Shown here piece after piece: positions 1 through 8,344 of a stretch of 50,229 nucleotides of DNA. The notes under the pieces are model-generated. The model did not search any database and was not told where the DNA came from. It saw nothing but the letters and a program-made list of their open reading frames with translations. The stretch's first letter is position 1. Each line of letters opens with the position of its first letter. The DNA is from Hoylesella buccalis ATCC 35310 (lineage in GTDB: Bacteria > Bacteroidota > Bacteroidia > Bacteroidales > Bacteroidaceae): NCBI RefSeq assembly GCF_000177075.1, contig NZ_ADEG01000009.1, forward strand, positions 1 through 50,229, in the 5' to 3' direction. Made by a program: the position numbers and the translations under genes.

Positions 1-282
1 AAGGACGTTCAAGGGCTTAGTTGCGGATTTGAGGTAAACTACAAGAAGAATGTTTTTGTTATTATCCCATGATATCGTTTACAATTAGAATCATAGCAGA
101 GCATTACCGGATATTTTCATCTCCTGTAGTTAAACTACGTTAAAGAAAAAGGATTGCAACCTATAATCCATATTCCCAATAAGTTGTGCGTACTATCACT
201 ACCTTACTATAAATATTATTATGGCTTGAAACCATCACCAGAATATCGGCATTATCGTGCTTGCTGACGAGTTAATAGCCTC

Positions 283-313
283 TTGCAAATTTCATTTCCA
301 TTTTTTATCTTTG
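283..313 (+). promoter_or_regulatory. Promoter of the transfer operon
   Basis: A -33-type TTG (283-285) is followed after 20 bases by TATCTTTG (306-313), which fits the Bacteroidetes housekeeping pattern TTG / N19-21 / TAnnTTTG. Transcription would start near 318-322 and give a leader of about 145 bases before the ParA gene. Bases 1-282 hold nothing I can call: no convincing open frame and no recognised element. Confidence 0.6.
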
Positions 314-365
314 CCAATGATTTCACGATTTAGCATCTTCCTCATTTACCTAATTCGCAAGATAC

Positions 366-457
366 TTATTTCTCGAAATAATGCTACTGGGGCCCAACTC
401 CATTTGATAACCGGCCTTCCAAAAAGGAGTTTGTTATTATCACACAACTAATAACAA
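366..457 (+). promoter_or_regulatory. Hairpins in the 5' leader of the transfer operon
   Basis: The leader holds two perfect hairpins: TTATTTC/GAAATAA (366-372 with 375-381, 2-base loop) and TTGTTATTA/TAATAACAA (431-439 with 449-457, 9-base loop). The second ends 8 bases before the ATG at 466, close enough to mask ribosome entry. In CTnDOT the transfer operon is controlled after transcription begins by the small RNA RteR. Whether these hairpins do something similar is inference. Confidence 0.45.
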
Positions 458-465
458 CTTCGACA

Positions 466-1155
466 ATGAGAGACAACATCATGATCACCTTTGCCAATCA
501 GAAGGGCGGTGTCGGTAAGACTACGCTCTGCACTATGTTTGCCGATTACCTGGCGGCAAAGGGAGAAAGCTTACTTGTTGTGGATTTTGACCGACAGCAG
601 ACCATTTACTCCAAACGAAAGGAGGATGTAGAGAAATATAGAGGGGTACGTTTGCCTTATACCGTACAGCCTTTCGACATCAAAGACACCAATAGCGTCA
701 GGGAGTTTCTTACCAGTCTGCGCGAGGGTTACAAAGGCATCGTGCTGATGGACACACCCGGCAACCTGTCGCAACAGGGACTGGTGCCTATCTTTGCCCT
801 CAGTCATTACATCGTATGCCCCTATCAGTTCGAGGCAACTTCCATCAATTCCACCGCTACTTTCATCGGCTTCATCGCCAAGCTCCAACGTATGCTGCCC
901 ATCATGAAGTGCCAGTTCGTCTTCGTGGTTAATAAATGGGACAAACGGTATGGCAAGAAAGCGGAACTGGAGTTGTGGGATAAAACAGAGGAAAAGCTAC
1001 GCCACTTCGGACTGGTTACGCCACGCATAGAAGTCAAGGCGGACATGCAACGATACAACACTATCGAACTGATGGGACCACAAAAGGACATCGTATCACC
1101 TACCTTCGACTTTATGTATCAACAGATATTCAAACCTAAAGAGCAGACAAAATGA
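466..1155 (+). CDS. traA: ParA/MinD-type ATPase (TraA-like), first gene of the transfer operon
   Basis: A 229-residue P-loop ATPase of the ParA family. The deviant Walker A, NQKGGVGKTT, lies near residues 11-20 and carries the extra lysine typical of ParA/Soj. VVDFDRQQT and VLMDTPG are the switch and Walker B regions. In Bacteroides conjugative elements a ParA-like TraA opens the transfer operon; its role is not well defined but may be DNA or machine positioning. A second in-frame ATG lies at 481 and could be the true start. The stop overlaps the next ATG (ATGA), so translation is coupled. Family assignment is firm; the Tra name rests on gene order. Confidence 0.85.
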   Translation: MRDNIMITFANQKGGVGKTTLCTMFADYLAAKGESLLVVDFDRQQTIYSKRKEDVEKYRGVRLPYTVQPFDIKDTNSVREFLTSLREGYKGIVLMDTPGNLSQQGLVPIFALSHYIVCPYQFEATSINSTATFIGFIAKLQRMLPIMKCQFVFVVNKWDKRYGKKAELELWDKTEEKLRHFGLVTPRIEVKADMQRYNTIELMGPQKDIVSPTFDFMYQQIFKPKEQTK

Positions 1156-1559
1156 AAGTAGACATTCCCCATTCGCAGACGCCGCCTACCAACGACCTGC
1201 TCAACCTGCCCGATATAGACGGGGTGTTTAATGAGGTGAAAGGACCATCTGTTCCACAACCCTCGCAAACTGCACCCCAAACAGTGCAGCCCAACATCCA
1301 CAAGTCTGATGACAGTTGGCAGCTTTTCCAGCAGTATGCACAACAATACGGCTACCGTGTCAAGAAGTACGACCGCAAGAACTACGAGATAGACAACGAG
1401 GTGGTGGAGCTGCTGAAGCTCTGCAATATCAACAACATGTCGGTTACCGACATCATCAATGCCGCCCTTCGTGCCTTTATCGGCACCAACAGTGGCTACC
1501 TCAAAGAGTTTCTACGCAGTAACGATTATATTGTCAATAACCTTCAAAGTCATGTATAG
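1152..1559 (+). CDS. traB: DUF3408-like conjugation protein (TraB position)
   Basis: A 135-residue protein with a proline/glutamine-rich N-terminal half (residues 1-60) and a compact helical C-terminal part (about 70-128) containing NNMSVTDIINAALRAF. The layout resembles DUF3408 proteins, which follow ParA in Bacteroides conjugative elements and whose C-terminus looks ribbon-helix-helix-like, suggesting DNA binding. It overlaps the ParA gene by 4 bases and the next gene by 8. The pairing with ParA suggests a ParB-like partner, which is inference. No membrane segment or signal peptide is visible. Confidence 0.7.
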   Translation: MKVDIPHSQTPPTNDLLNLPDIDGVFNEVKGPSVPQPSQTAPQTVQPNIHKSDDSWQLFQQYAQQYGYRVKKYDRKNYEIDNEVVELLKLCNINNMSVTDIINAALRAFIGTNSGYLKEFLRSNDYIVNNLQSHV

Positions 1560-2154
1560 GCAAAATATTATCTGGACCGTATCTATGGTGGATTTCCTTA
1601 TCAACCACCACAAGGAGATGAACAATACCGCTTTAGCTGGACATTTGGATATTTCTCTGAGCTGCCTACGGCGGAAGTTGCATGAGTTGGGCTTGCGTAA
1701 ACGTCCTGTCACCAAGGCGATGGCGGCGGCTGACACGGTCAGGCGGTTATATAACAATCACTCTCATAGTGAGATAGCACTGCTTACAGGTATATCTACT
1801 AGGTCGGTTTCACGAATCGTTAAGAAGTACCACCTTGAAAGAACGGCAGACGAAACCCGACAGATACGGTCGCGCAGCAGGAAGAGCATCATCAAACGGG
1901 AGAAGGCCCGCGTGTTGTTCGGACTACCACAAAAAACAAACATCAAGGTGGTGGGCAACAAGAAACGTGTAGTCTTGAAGAGCATCCTGAAATCGTATGG
2001 CTATCTGACCATTCCTGGCCATAACACCTTATATTATAATGAACAGCTGAAGCGCAGACCGATCCGTGAGAGCAATGGGCAGAAGCTGGGATTGCAGTTT
2101 CAGCCAATGAGTGTCTATCTTGCCATGTCGGTTCAATGCCCATCGTTCACATAA
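1552..2154 (+). CDS. Double helix-turn-helix DNA-binding protein
   Basis: About 200 residues from the ATG at 1552, which overlaps the previous stop by 8 bases; the frame is open from 1459, but the extra N-terminus is a shadow of the previous gene. Two helix-turn-helix stretches follow each other: one around NNTALAGHLDISLSCLRRKL and one around HSEIALLTGISTRSVSRIVK. A very basic linker (RSRSRKSIIKREKAR) and an unassigned C-terminal region follow. A tandem-HTH protein here is not part of the canonical CTnDOT tra order. It may regulate the operon or bind a DNA site used in transfer; neither is shown. ATG at 1585 is an alternative start. Confidence 0.65.
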   Translation: MYRQNIIWTVSMVDFLINHHKEMNNTALAGHLDISLSCLRRKLHELGLRKRPVTKAMAAADTVRRLYNNHSHSEIALLTGISTRSVSRIVKKYHLERTADETRQIRSRSRKSIIKREKARVLFGLPQKTNIKVVGNKKRVVLKSILKSYGYLTIPGHNTLYYNEQLKRRPIRESNGQKLGLQFQPMSVYLAMSVQCPSFT

Positions 2155-2166
2155 TGCCTTTTGCGT

Positions 2167-2547
2167 ATGAGTTTTCAAATATTCCTTGGTTTTATTGTGG
2201 CTTGCTACCTCTGCTATTACTTGGGTACGGTGGCCTACGACCTGCTGGCAAACAGAAAGCGTGCTACCAGCGAAGACGATAAGGTACAGGAGGAAGCCAT
2301 TGACATCTCCGATGAAGTAAGGGAATTTACGCCTATCCTTATCACTCGCCCCATCATCAAGAAACAGAAGACAGCTGCCCTGAAACGAAAGCAGACAGCA
2401 GAGCTCTTGATGAGCGGCGGTATTGAAGTAAACAACCTGCTGGTCAAGGTGGAAGACCTGTCGAAAGACGGTGAGAACAGCGAACTGGGCAGCTTGCTTG
2501 CCAAATGGAAGGAGTTTGATCCCGAAAGAGGGGACATTTCTTCATAA
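2167..2547 (+). CDS. Small membrane-anchored conjugation protein (TraC/TraD position)
   Basis: From the ATG at 2167 this is 126 residues; a TTG at 2161 would add two. A single hydrophobic segment (about residues 3-22, FQIFLGFIVACYLCYYLG) is followed by a charged cytoplasmic-type domain with a basic patch (IIKKQKTAALKRKQTAELL). Size and position match the small membrane proteins that lie just before the pilin gene in Bacteroides elements (DUF4122-like, from memory). No enzyme motif is visible. About 100 bases separate it from the TraE gene, with no clear promoter. Confidence 0.6.
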   Translation: MSFQIFLGFIVACYLCYYLGTVAYDLLANRKRATSEDDKVQEEAIDISDEVREFTPILITRPIIKKQKTAALKRKQTAELLMSGGIEVNNLLVKVEDLSKDGENSELGSLLAKWKEFDPERGDISS

Positions 2548-2650
2548 AACATACCAACCTTTTATCTTTAATATTTCTGACCTAGCACTTTAACTTGTTT
2601 GACTTTCGGCTTTAACATGGAATTGAAGTTCAAATTTAATCCATTCGATT

Positions 2651-3013
2651 ATGTCGCAATTGAGAAAACAAGCAGTAAAATGCGTGGGACGTGCTTGGAG
2701 TTTTGCGAAGTGTCAGTCTTTGAAATTAGCAGTAAGCGTGGGAATGTTCGCCATGAGTACTGGAACAATGCTGGCCAACAGCAAGGGTGCTGGCGGATTT
2801 TCCAAAGCTACCACGGAGATCTCTTCGTACCAAACCCCTGTTTCCAACCTGATGAAGGCCATCGCAGCCGTCATCGTGTTAGTAGGAGCGTTCAATGTGT
2901 ATTTCAAGATGCAGAACGGCGACCAGGACGTGAAAAAGACTATCATGCTCACCATCGGTGGCTGTGTGGCTTTCATCGCCATGTCGGAAGCTCTTCCGCT
3001 CTTCTTCAAGTAA
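2651..3013 (+). CDS. traE: TraE, DUF4134 pilin-like (VirB2-type) protein
   Basis: A 120-residue protein with three hydrophobic stretches: an N-terminal signal-like segment (about 25-43, including AVSVGMFAMSTGTMLA) and two helices (about 66-83 and 98-116). The pattern of a long leader, a small periplasmic stretch and two helices fits VirB2-like pilins, and the sequence is recognisably of the DUF4134/TraE family. It is the likely main subunit of the conjugative pilus or channel. TraF follows after a gap of about 60 bases. A TraX-family protein at the end of the operon could modify this subunit; see findings. Confidence 0.85.
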   Translation: MSQLRKQAVKCVGRAWSFAKCQSLKLAVSVGMFAMSTGTMLANSKGAGGFSKATTEISSYQTPVSNLMKAIAAVIVLVGAFNVYFKMQNGDQDVKKTIMLTIGGCVAFIAMSEALPLFFK

Positions 3014-3074
3014 TCAATCGGTGGGAGCCGGACCTGCAACCAAGCGTCTGGCTCCTACCAAATTTCAAAGTTTT

Positions 3075-3353
3075 ATGGAAGATTTCTTTCCTATATACAA
3101 AGGCATACAGAAACCGTTGGAGTTCATGGGCATCAGAGGGCGTTTCCTAACCTTTGCCGCCATTGCCATTGGTATATCCTTTCTCGGTTTCATCCTTTTT
3201 TCCATCATCCTGGGCAAGCTGGCTGGCTTTATTGCCATGATTGTTCTAGCCTTTGTCGGACTGGTCACCATCTACATACGGCAGCGAAATGGGCTTCACG
3301 CCAAGCATCGGAATAAGGGTATTTACATCTATCATGGGATTTTCAAACACTAA
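3075..3353 (+). CDS. traF: TraF, DUF4133 (VirB3-like) inner-membrane protein
   Basis: 92 residues from the ATG at 3075. The frame is open further upstream, but that part overlaps TraE and looks non-coding. After MEDFFPIYKGIQKPLEFMGI come two adjacent hydrophobic helices (about 22-46 and 50-70) and a short basic tail, the classic VirB3 layout. The KGIQKPLEFMGI core is typical of DUF4133/TraF. VirB3 sits in the inner membrane and works with VirB4; here the VirB4 gene starts 5 bases after this stop. The start choice is based on homology to the family. Confidence 0.85.
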   Translation: MEDFFPIYKGIQKPLEFMGIRGRFLTFAAIAIGISFLGFILFSIILGKLAGFIAMIVLAFVGLVTIYIRQRNGLHAKHRNKGIYIYHGIFKH

Positions 3354-3358
3354 CGGTT

Positions 3359-6238
3359 ATGGCACAGCAAAGAAAACCTTTCGATAAACTTTTCTCCCAG
3401 TTGCAGGACATCAGGGATAAGGACGGGAAACTGCTCAATACGGTGCTCTGGTCCCAGAAGGGGAATCCGTCCGTACTCTTCGAGATTGAGAATCCCGTGC
3501 AGCAATATTGTACCGATGCTGACCTATATTGTCTCTTCCAGGACGTACTGGCCAACATTATAAAGACACTCGGTGAGGGGTATGCCCTACAAAAACAAGA
3601 CATCTTCTGCAAGCAGGAGTATCACCATGAGCCGGAGGGAGAACAGGAGTTCCTGACAGAAAGTTACTTCAACTACTTCGAGGGACGGGAATATACCGAC
3701 ATACGCACCTTCCTCATCGTTACGCAGGAGTGTGCGCACAATGCCTTTGTGAAATACGACGCCAAACGATGGGAGGACTTCCACGTCAAAGTAACCAAGG
3801 TAGCTGACATTCTGCAAGAGAAAGGTATCGCCCACCGCAAGCTGAGCAAGTCGGAGATAGACGAGTATCTTCACCGCTTTATGGCATTCCAGTTCAAGCA
3901 GGGTCCATTCTCCATGACCAACTTCAAGTGTTCTGACGAGAACCTGAAGATAGGCGACCGGACGGTAAAGTCTTTTCCCTTGGTGGATATAGATGAAATC
4001 AATATGCCCAACTTCGTGAGGCCGTTCCTTTCGGTCAACATCAACGGCACCTACATTGCCACTGACCTCTTCTCTTTCCTAACGGAGATACCTTATACTG
4101 ACTGCGTCATCTACAATCAAGTCATACAAATACCTGCCCAGCGCAGACTTATGCGCAAGCTGCAAAGCAAAGCGAAGCGCCACGGCTCCATGCCCGATCC
4201 GTCGAACCGCATCGCCAAAGAAGATATAGAACGCCTGTTGGACACACTGGCTGTGGATAGCAAGCTGATGGTTTATACCAATTTCAATATCCTCGTCAGT
4301 TGTCCGCATGACAAGATAACGCCGGTTACATCGTACATCGAGACGAAACTCTACGACTGTGCCATCATGCCCTCTCGCTCGGCATATAACCAGCTGGAGC
4401 TCTTCACGTGCAGCTTTCCTGGCAATGGCTATGCCTTCAATCCTGATTACGACCTTTTTCTTACGCTGTCGGACGCGGCACTCTGCCTATGCTTTAAGGA
4501 GCATCTGAAACATTCTGAGGAGACGCCGCTCAAAACCTACTATACAGACAGGCAGGGACTTCCTGTGGCGATAGACATTACCGGCAAGGAGGGAGTACAC
4601 AAGTACACTGACAATGCTAATTTCTTCTGTATCGGACCCAGTGGCAGCGGTAAGAGCTTCCACATGAATAGTGTGGTGCGCCAGCTTCTGGAGCAGAATA
4701 CGGATGTGGTGATGGTAGATACTGGAGATAGCTACGAGGGTATATGCAGCTACTTCGGTGGCACCTATATCACGTACTCCAAAGATCATCCCATCTCCAT
4801 GAATCCGTTTAAGATTACCAAGACGGAATACCGACAGAACTTCGGAGAGAAGAAGAACTTTCTCAAATCGCTTATTTTCCTCATCTACAAGGGAAGCGAG
4901 AGGCCTTCAAAGATTGAAGATGCCATCATCAATCAGGTCATCGTGGAGTATTATGACGCTTTTTTCCACCCCTTCCGTGGTTTTTCCGCAGAAGAAAAAG
5001 ATAGGTTGCGACACCGACTCTTGCTGGAGGATAAAAAAAACGGTGAGTATGAGAAGTATGGTGAGAAGGTGGAGCATAGCTACTATCAAGATTTTGAGGG
5101 ATATCAGGGAAACACTTCTGCAAGTGTAAATTCAGAAAGCAGAGATACCATCTTTTCTGAAGCCGAGGTTGCGCATCACATCAAGGCAAAGCGCCAGGTG
5201 GAAAAGCTGCATGCTCTGGTCAATGACCAGGCTGCGACGGAGGGTGAGAAGGTGGCTGCCAACCGTCAACTCATGCGCCTCATGGCTGAGGTTATCGAAG
5301 GCAGCTACCTTATGCGCATCGAACAGAAAATCGAGAAGATGGAGCAGCGTAGACGTAAGATGACGGTCTGGAAGCTGTCCTTCAACACTTTCTATGAATA
5401 TGCGCTGGAACGTATTCCACAGCTGATGACCGAAAAGAAGATAGCCTTCGACATTGACAACTTTGCTGCCATTCTCGAACAGTTCTACCGTGGTGGCGAG
5501 CTGGAGTGCACGCTGAACAACGATCTGGAACAGTCACTCTTCGATGAACGGTTTATTGTCTTTGAGATTGACAAAATCAAAGATGACCCTGTGCTGTTCC
5601 CTATCGTGGTGCTCATCATCATGGATGTGTTTCTCCAGAAGATGCGTATCAAGAAAGGCCGAAAAGCTCTCATCATCGAAGAGGCATGGAAAGCTATCGC
5701 CTCGCCTACGATGGCAGAATATATCAAGTATCTCTACAAGACGGTGCGTAAGTTCCACGGCATCGCTGGAGTTGTGACACAGGAACTGAACGACGTGATT
5801 GATTCTCCCATTGTCAAGGAGGCTATCATCAACAACAGCGACGTGAAAATTCTGCTTGACCAGGCCAAATTCAAGGATCGGTACGATGACATTGCGGCTA
5901 TCCTCGGACTGACAGCGGTTCAACGACAGCAGATCTTCACCATCAACAGTCTTAACAACCACGAGGGCCGGAATTACTTCAAGGAGGTATGGATATGCCG
6001 TGGACAGGTATCGGATGTGTATGGTGTGGAAGAACCGCCTGAATGTTACTGGGCCTACACCACGGAACGGGCGGAAAAGGAGGCCCTCAAGATTTACACG
6101 AAGCATTATGGTGGTAACATCCAACGTGCCATCACAGAGATAGAGAAAGACCGCAGAAAGGCAGGAATAAGCAAATATCTCGATTTCGCGCGGCATGTCA
6201 ACGAACATCAAAACATTATGAGCTTATGGAAAAGTTAA
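3359..6238 (+). CDS. traG: TraG, VirB4-type conjugation ATPase
   Basis: A 959-residue motor ATPase. Walker A GPSGSGKS lies at residues 426-433 and Walker B ALIIEEAW near 770-778, followed by a conserved stretch around GVVTQELNDV. The N-terminal ~400 residues form the VirB4/TraG family domain. It powers pilus assembly and substrate transfer at the inner membrane. The protein is longer than the usual ~830 residues; a highly charged insert (about residues 540-660, rich in E, K and R) accounts for the excess. It overlaps the next gene by 13 bases, so the genes are tightly coupled. Confidence 0.92.
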   Translation: MAQQRKPFDKLFSQLQDIRDKDGKLLNTVLWSQKGNPSVLFEIENPVQQYCTDADLYCLFQDVLANIIKTLGEGYALQKQDIFCKQEYHHEPEGEQEFLTESYFNYFEGREYTDIRTFLIVTQECAHNAFVKYDAKRWEDFHVKVTKVADILQEKGIAHRKLSKSEIDEYLHRFMAFQFKQGPFSMTNFKCSDENLKIGDRTVKSFPLVDIDEINMPNFVRPFLSVNINGTYIATDLFSFLTEIPYTDCVIYNQVIQIPAQRRLMRKLQSKAKRHGSMPDPSNRIAKEDIERLLDTLAVDSKLMVYTNFNILVSCPHDKITPVTSYIETKLYDCAIMPSRSAYNQLELFTCSFPGNGYAFNPDYDLFLTLSDAALCLCFKEHLKHSEETPLKTYYTDRQGLPVAIDITGKEGVHKYTDNANFFCIGPSGSGKSFHMNSVVRQLLEQNTDVVMVDTGDSYEGICSYFGGTYITYSKDHPISMNPFKITKTEYRQNFGEKKNFLKSLIFLIYKGSERPSKIEDAIINQVIVEYYDAFFHPFRGFSAEEKDRLRHRLLLEDKKNGEYEKYGEKVEHSYYQDFEGYQGNTSASVNSESRDTIFSEAEVAHHIKAKRQVEKLHALVNDQAATEGEKVAANRQLMRLMAEVIEGSYLMRIEQKIEKMEQRRRKMTVWKLSFNTFYEYALERIPQLMTEKKIAFDIDNFAAILEQFYRGGELECTLNNDLEQSLFDERFIVFEIDKIKDDPVLFPIVVLIIMDVFLQKMRIKKGRKALIIEEAWKAIASPTMAEYIKYLYKTVRKFHGIAGVVTQELNDVIDSPIVKEAIINNSDVKILLDQAKFKDRYDDIAAILGLTAVQRQQIFTINSLNNHEGRNYFKEVWICRGQVSDVYGVEEPPECYWAYTTERAEKEALKIYTKHYGGNIQRAITEIEKDRRKAGISKYLDFARHVNEHQNIMSLWKS

Positions 6239-6954
6239 GGTTAATTTTCGTTCTGGCGATGCTCCTTGCCTCGCTGAACATTCGGGCTGGATGGCGAGTG
6301 GTGATAGACAAGAAAACCACGGCCGCCGTTATGTCCAATGCTGCTTCGCAGAAACTCATAGAGGACAGGCACAACGGGCGTCTGGATTCCATCAATACCA
6401 AGCAAGAGAAGCTGATGAAGTATACCGCTACGATGGCAAGCATCAAGGAACTTTACCAACTCTCCATGCAGAACATCACTGGTTTTGGGGAAGAAAGCAG
6501 ATACTACGGTGAAATCGTCTCGCTCACTGCCAGCATCTTCAAGGATGTGCCCATCGTGCTGAAACAGCTCGGCAAGTCACCGGGCAAGAACTATGTGGTA
6601 TGCCTCAATGAGATGACCAATCTCGTGTCCGAGACGCAAGGATTGGTACACGACTTTGTGGATATTGTAAACAACGGCAAGGTACGCAATCCTTTGGACA
6701 CGGCCAAAGATGATGGCAAGGACGACGGATATAACCTGCTCAACCGCTATGAGCGGCTGACGATGGCCAACAAGATTTACAGTCGTCTGCTTGAAATCCA
6801 CTATAAGCTGGAGGTTATGGTGATGATGTGCCAGTTCGGTAACAACTGGGGGGATGTACTCATGGCCATTGACGTGGAGTCGTGGGCTGCCTATATCACG
6901 GCTCAAAACTCCGTTGACGGATTGATTGATAATTGGAACGGCTTGGATGTCTAA
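6226..6954 (+). CDS. Periplasmic VirB5-like conjugation protein, copy 1
   Basis: 242 residues with an N-terminal signal-like segment (LRLIFVLAMLLASLNIRA), then almost entirely helical sequence with a coiled-coil look, ending in a tryptophan-rich tail (WAAYITAQNSVDGLIDNW). This matches the TraI/DUF4141 slot of Bacteroides elements, a secreted helical protein thought to play the part of VirB5. The tail resembles the C-terminus of the protein at 23957-24679 (WATVMSGKAIVDGLIYEW), so the two are probably paralogues. No catalytic motif is seen. Start overlaps TraG by 13 bases. Confidence 0.65.
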   Translation: MEKLRLIFVLAMLLASLNIRAGWRVVIDKKTTAAVMSNAASQKLIEDRHNGRLDSINTKQEKLMKYTATMASIKELYQLSMQNITGFGEESRYYGEIVSLTASIFKDVPIVLKQLGKSPGKNYVVCLNEMTNLVSETQGLVHDFVDIVNNGKVRNPLDTAKDDGKDDGYNLLNRYERLTMANKIYSRLLEIHYKLEVMVMMCQFGNNWGDVLMAIDVESWAAYITAQNSVDGLIDNWNGLDV

Positions 6955-6967
6955 AGAAGTTTGGCTT

Positions 6968-7663
6968 ATGAAAAAGGCATGGAATATAAAAAGATATGGG
7001 CTGTTGTTATGGTGCTTCATGGTAGCAGCTCCCATCTTTGCCGATGTTATACCGACGCCGAGGGATCCGCTAACCATTGAAGCCCTTATCAGTCTGCATA
7101 AACTCATCAAGGGTGAAGAGGACAAGGCCTTGGCAAAGGTGGCAACGAGTTTTGGTGAACAGAGCATCATCACAAAGGGTGCTACCAAGTTCAATGATGT
7201 CAGAACGACCTTGGACAGTAAATTGAATAATGGCTATTCCTACGTCATCTTAGCCAGCGCATTGGGTTCGACAGTCAACAGCATGTATCGCTTGATACAG
7301 GAGTACTCCCAGTTTACACGCTCCACTTTTCAATATACCTCCAAGAAGCCGATGGTGGCATGGTACTATACAGAAGCGAATATGGCTTGTGCAAGAGAAA
7401 TCAAAAACATCAAAGCCCTTTATGCATCGCTTGCCGCCAGCGGTGTCAATGTAATGAAGGCCTCGATGGACGAGAAGCTTCACCTTATCATGGAGTTGAA
7501 GACTTCCATAGAAAACATGAGAGGTATCATCGACGGTGCCAACGTCTGGTGTAGCATCATTACCGTCGGCGGGGTCAGATACGATTATATTTGGGACATC
7601 CTCAACAGTGAGGTGACGGACAAAATAGCAGAAGGAGTAATTAACAAATGGAACAGTATATGA
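6968..7663 (+). CDS. Periplasmic VirB5-like conjugation protein, copy 2
   Basis: 231 residues from the ATG at 6968, chosen because it places a clean signal peptide (YGLLLWCFMVAAPIFA) at the N-terminus; an ATG at 6947 is possible but overlaps the upstream gene. The mature part is helical and again ends with a short W-containing tail (AEGVINKWNSI). It resembles its upstream neighbour and the gene at 23957 in length, secretion signal and C-terminal pattern, which suggests family duplication. Function is probably structural, in the periplasm or at the pilus tip. Confidence 0.6.
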   Translation: MKKAWNIKRYGLLLWCFMVAAPIFADVIPTPRDPLTIEALISLHKLIKGEEDKALAKVATSFGEQSIITKGATKFNDVRTTLDSKLNNGYSYVILASALGSTVNSMYRLIQEYSQFTRSTFQYTSKKPMVAWYYTEANMACAREIKNIKALYASLAASGVNVMKASMDEKLHLIMELKTSIENMRGIIDGANVWCSIITVGGVRYDYIWDILNSEVTDKIAEGVINKWNSI

Positions 7664-8340
7664 GAAAATTTCTATTCATCATGACAGGGTTACTTTATCT
7701 TTCCCTGTCCACATTTGCTCAGCATCCGACCTACGATGACCAGAAGGAAAAGCAGTGGAAGTCAATGGAGAACGGACCATGGGACTTTGCTCCAGCATGG
7801 TATTATTACTTATTACACAAGAAATATAGCGGCGGTGAGGCTTACTGGCAATGGAGATTTCTCAAATCTGGCTGGAGAGTTAGGTTTAAGGAAAGTAAGT
7901 CCAGCGTGAAACGCATCATGCCCACTCGTATCACCGCCGAAGAGACGCAACGACAGAAGATGAAGGAAACCGAGCAGGAACGTGCGAAGATAGAAGAACT
8001 CTACAAAGAGGAAGTGGCGCGTGCCGCTGACAGGAATGTCGATTTGGTTTATTCCTCCTTCAAAGCCGACTTCGAACGCATGCAGAAATCTATTTCCGAC
8101 GGACTGCTCTTCTGTATGCAGAGGAGCAGCGGCAAACTGAAATTTCAGGTCGATGAGCTGACCCGGCAGAACGAGATGATTTGCCAGGATATAGCCTATA
8201 TCCATCGGACGGGTGTGGGATATGAACTTGAAAACGCCAAACGGCAGAAAGCCTACCAACAATATAAGAAACAGATGGAGGAAATTGTCAGTCGCGTGGC
8301 GCATCTTGTAGGCATGGCGCAAAACTATTACAAACGATAA
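7648..8340 (+). CDS. Secreted coiled-coil conjugation protein (DUF5045-like)
   Basis: 230 residues. The signal peptide (KFLFIMTGLLYLSLSTFAQ) is followed by an aromatic stretch (PAWYYYLLHKKYSGG, WQWRF) and a long charged helical region (about 95-225) with heptad character. GAAGGAG at 7631-7637 sits 10 bases before the ATG at 7648, which supports this start over the ATG at 7660. It lies between the VirB5-like genes and the VirB6-like gene, so a role in the periplasmic part of the channel is likely. The DUF5045 label is from memory of similar operons and is uncertain. Confidence 0.6.
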   Translation: MEQYMRKFLFIMTGLLYLSLSTFAQHPTYDDQKEKQWKSMENGPWDFAPAWYYYLLHKKYSGGEAYWQWRFLKSGWRVRFKESKSSVKRIMPTRITAEETQRQKMKETEQERAKIEELYKEEVARAADRNVDLVYSSFKADFERMQKSISDGLLFCMQRSSGKLKFQVDELTRQNEMICQDIAYIHRTGVGYELENAKRQKAYQQYKKQMEEIVSRVAHLVGMAQNYYKR

Positions 8341-8344
8341 AATT

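Noticed and set aside
257..451. 64-residue open frame before the ParA gene
   Set aside because: It overlaps the operon promoter (283-313) and both leader hairpins, and its composition is not protein-like.
571..1091. Minus-strand frames of 105 and 88 residues within the ParA gene
   Set aside because: They lie entirely opposite a clear ParA ATPase and have no recognisable domain.
2599..3150. 183-residue frame overlapping TraE in another phase
   Set aside because: TraE in the other frame has the pilin-family sequence and hydrophobic segments; this frame is a Cys/Arg/Trp-rich shadow.
5534..6211. 225-residue minus-strand frame in the VirB4 gene
   Set aside because: Antisense of a clear ATPase, with no start context or known domain.
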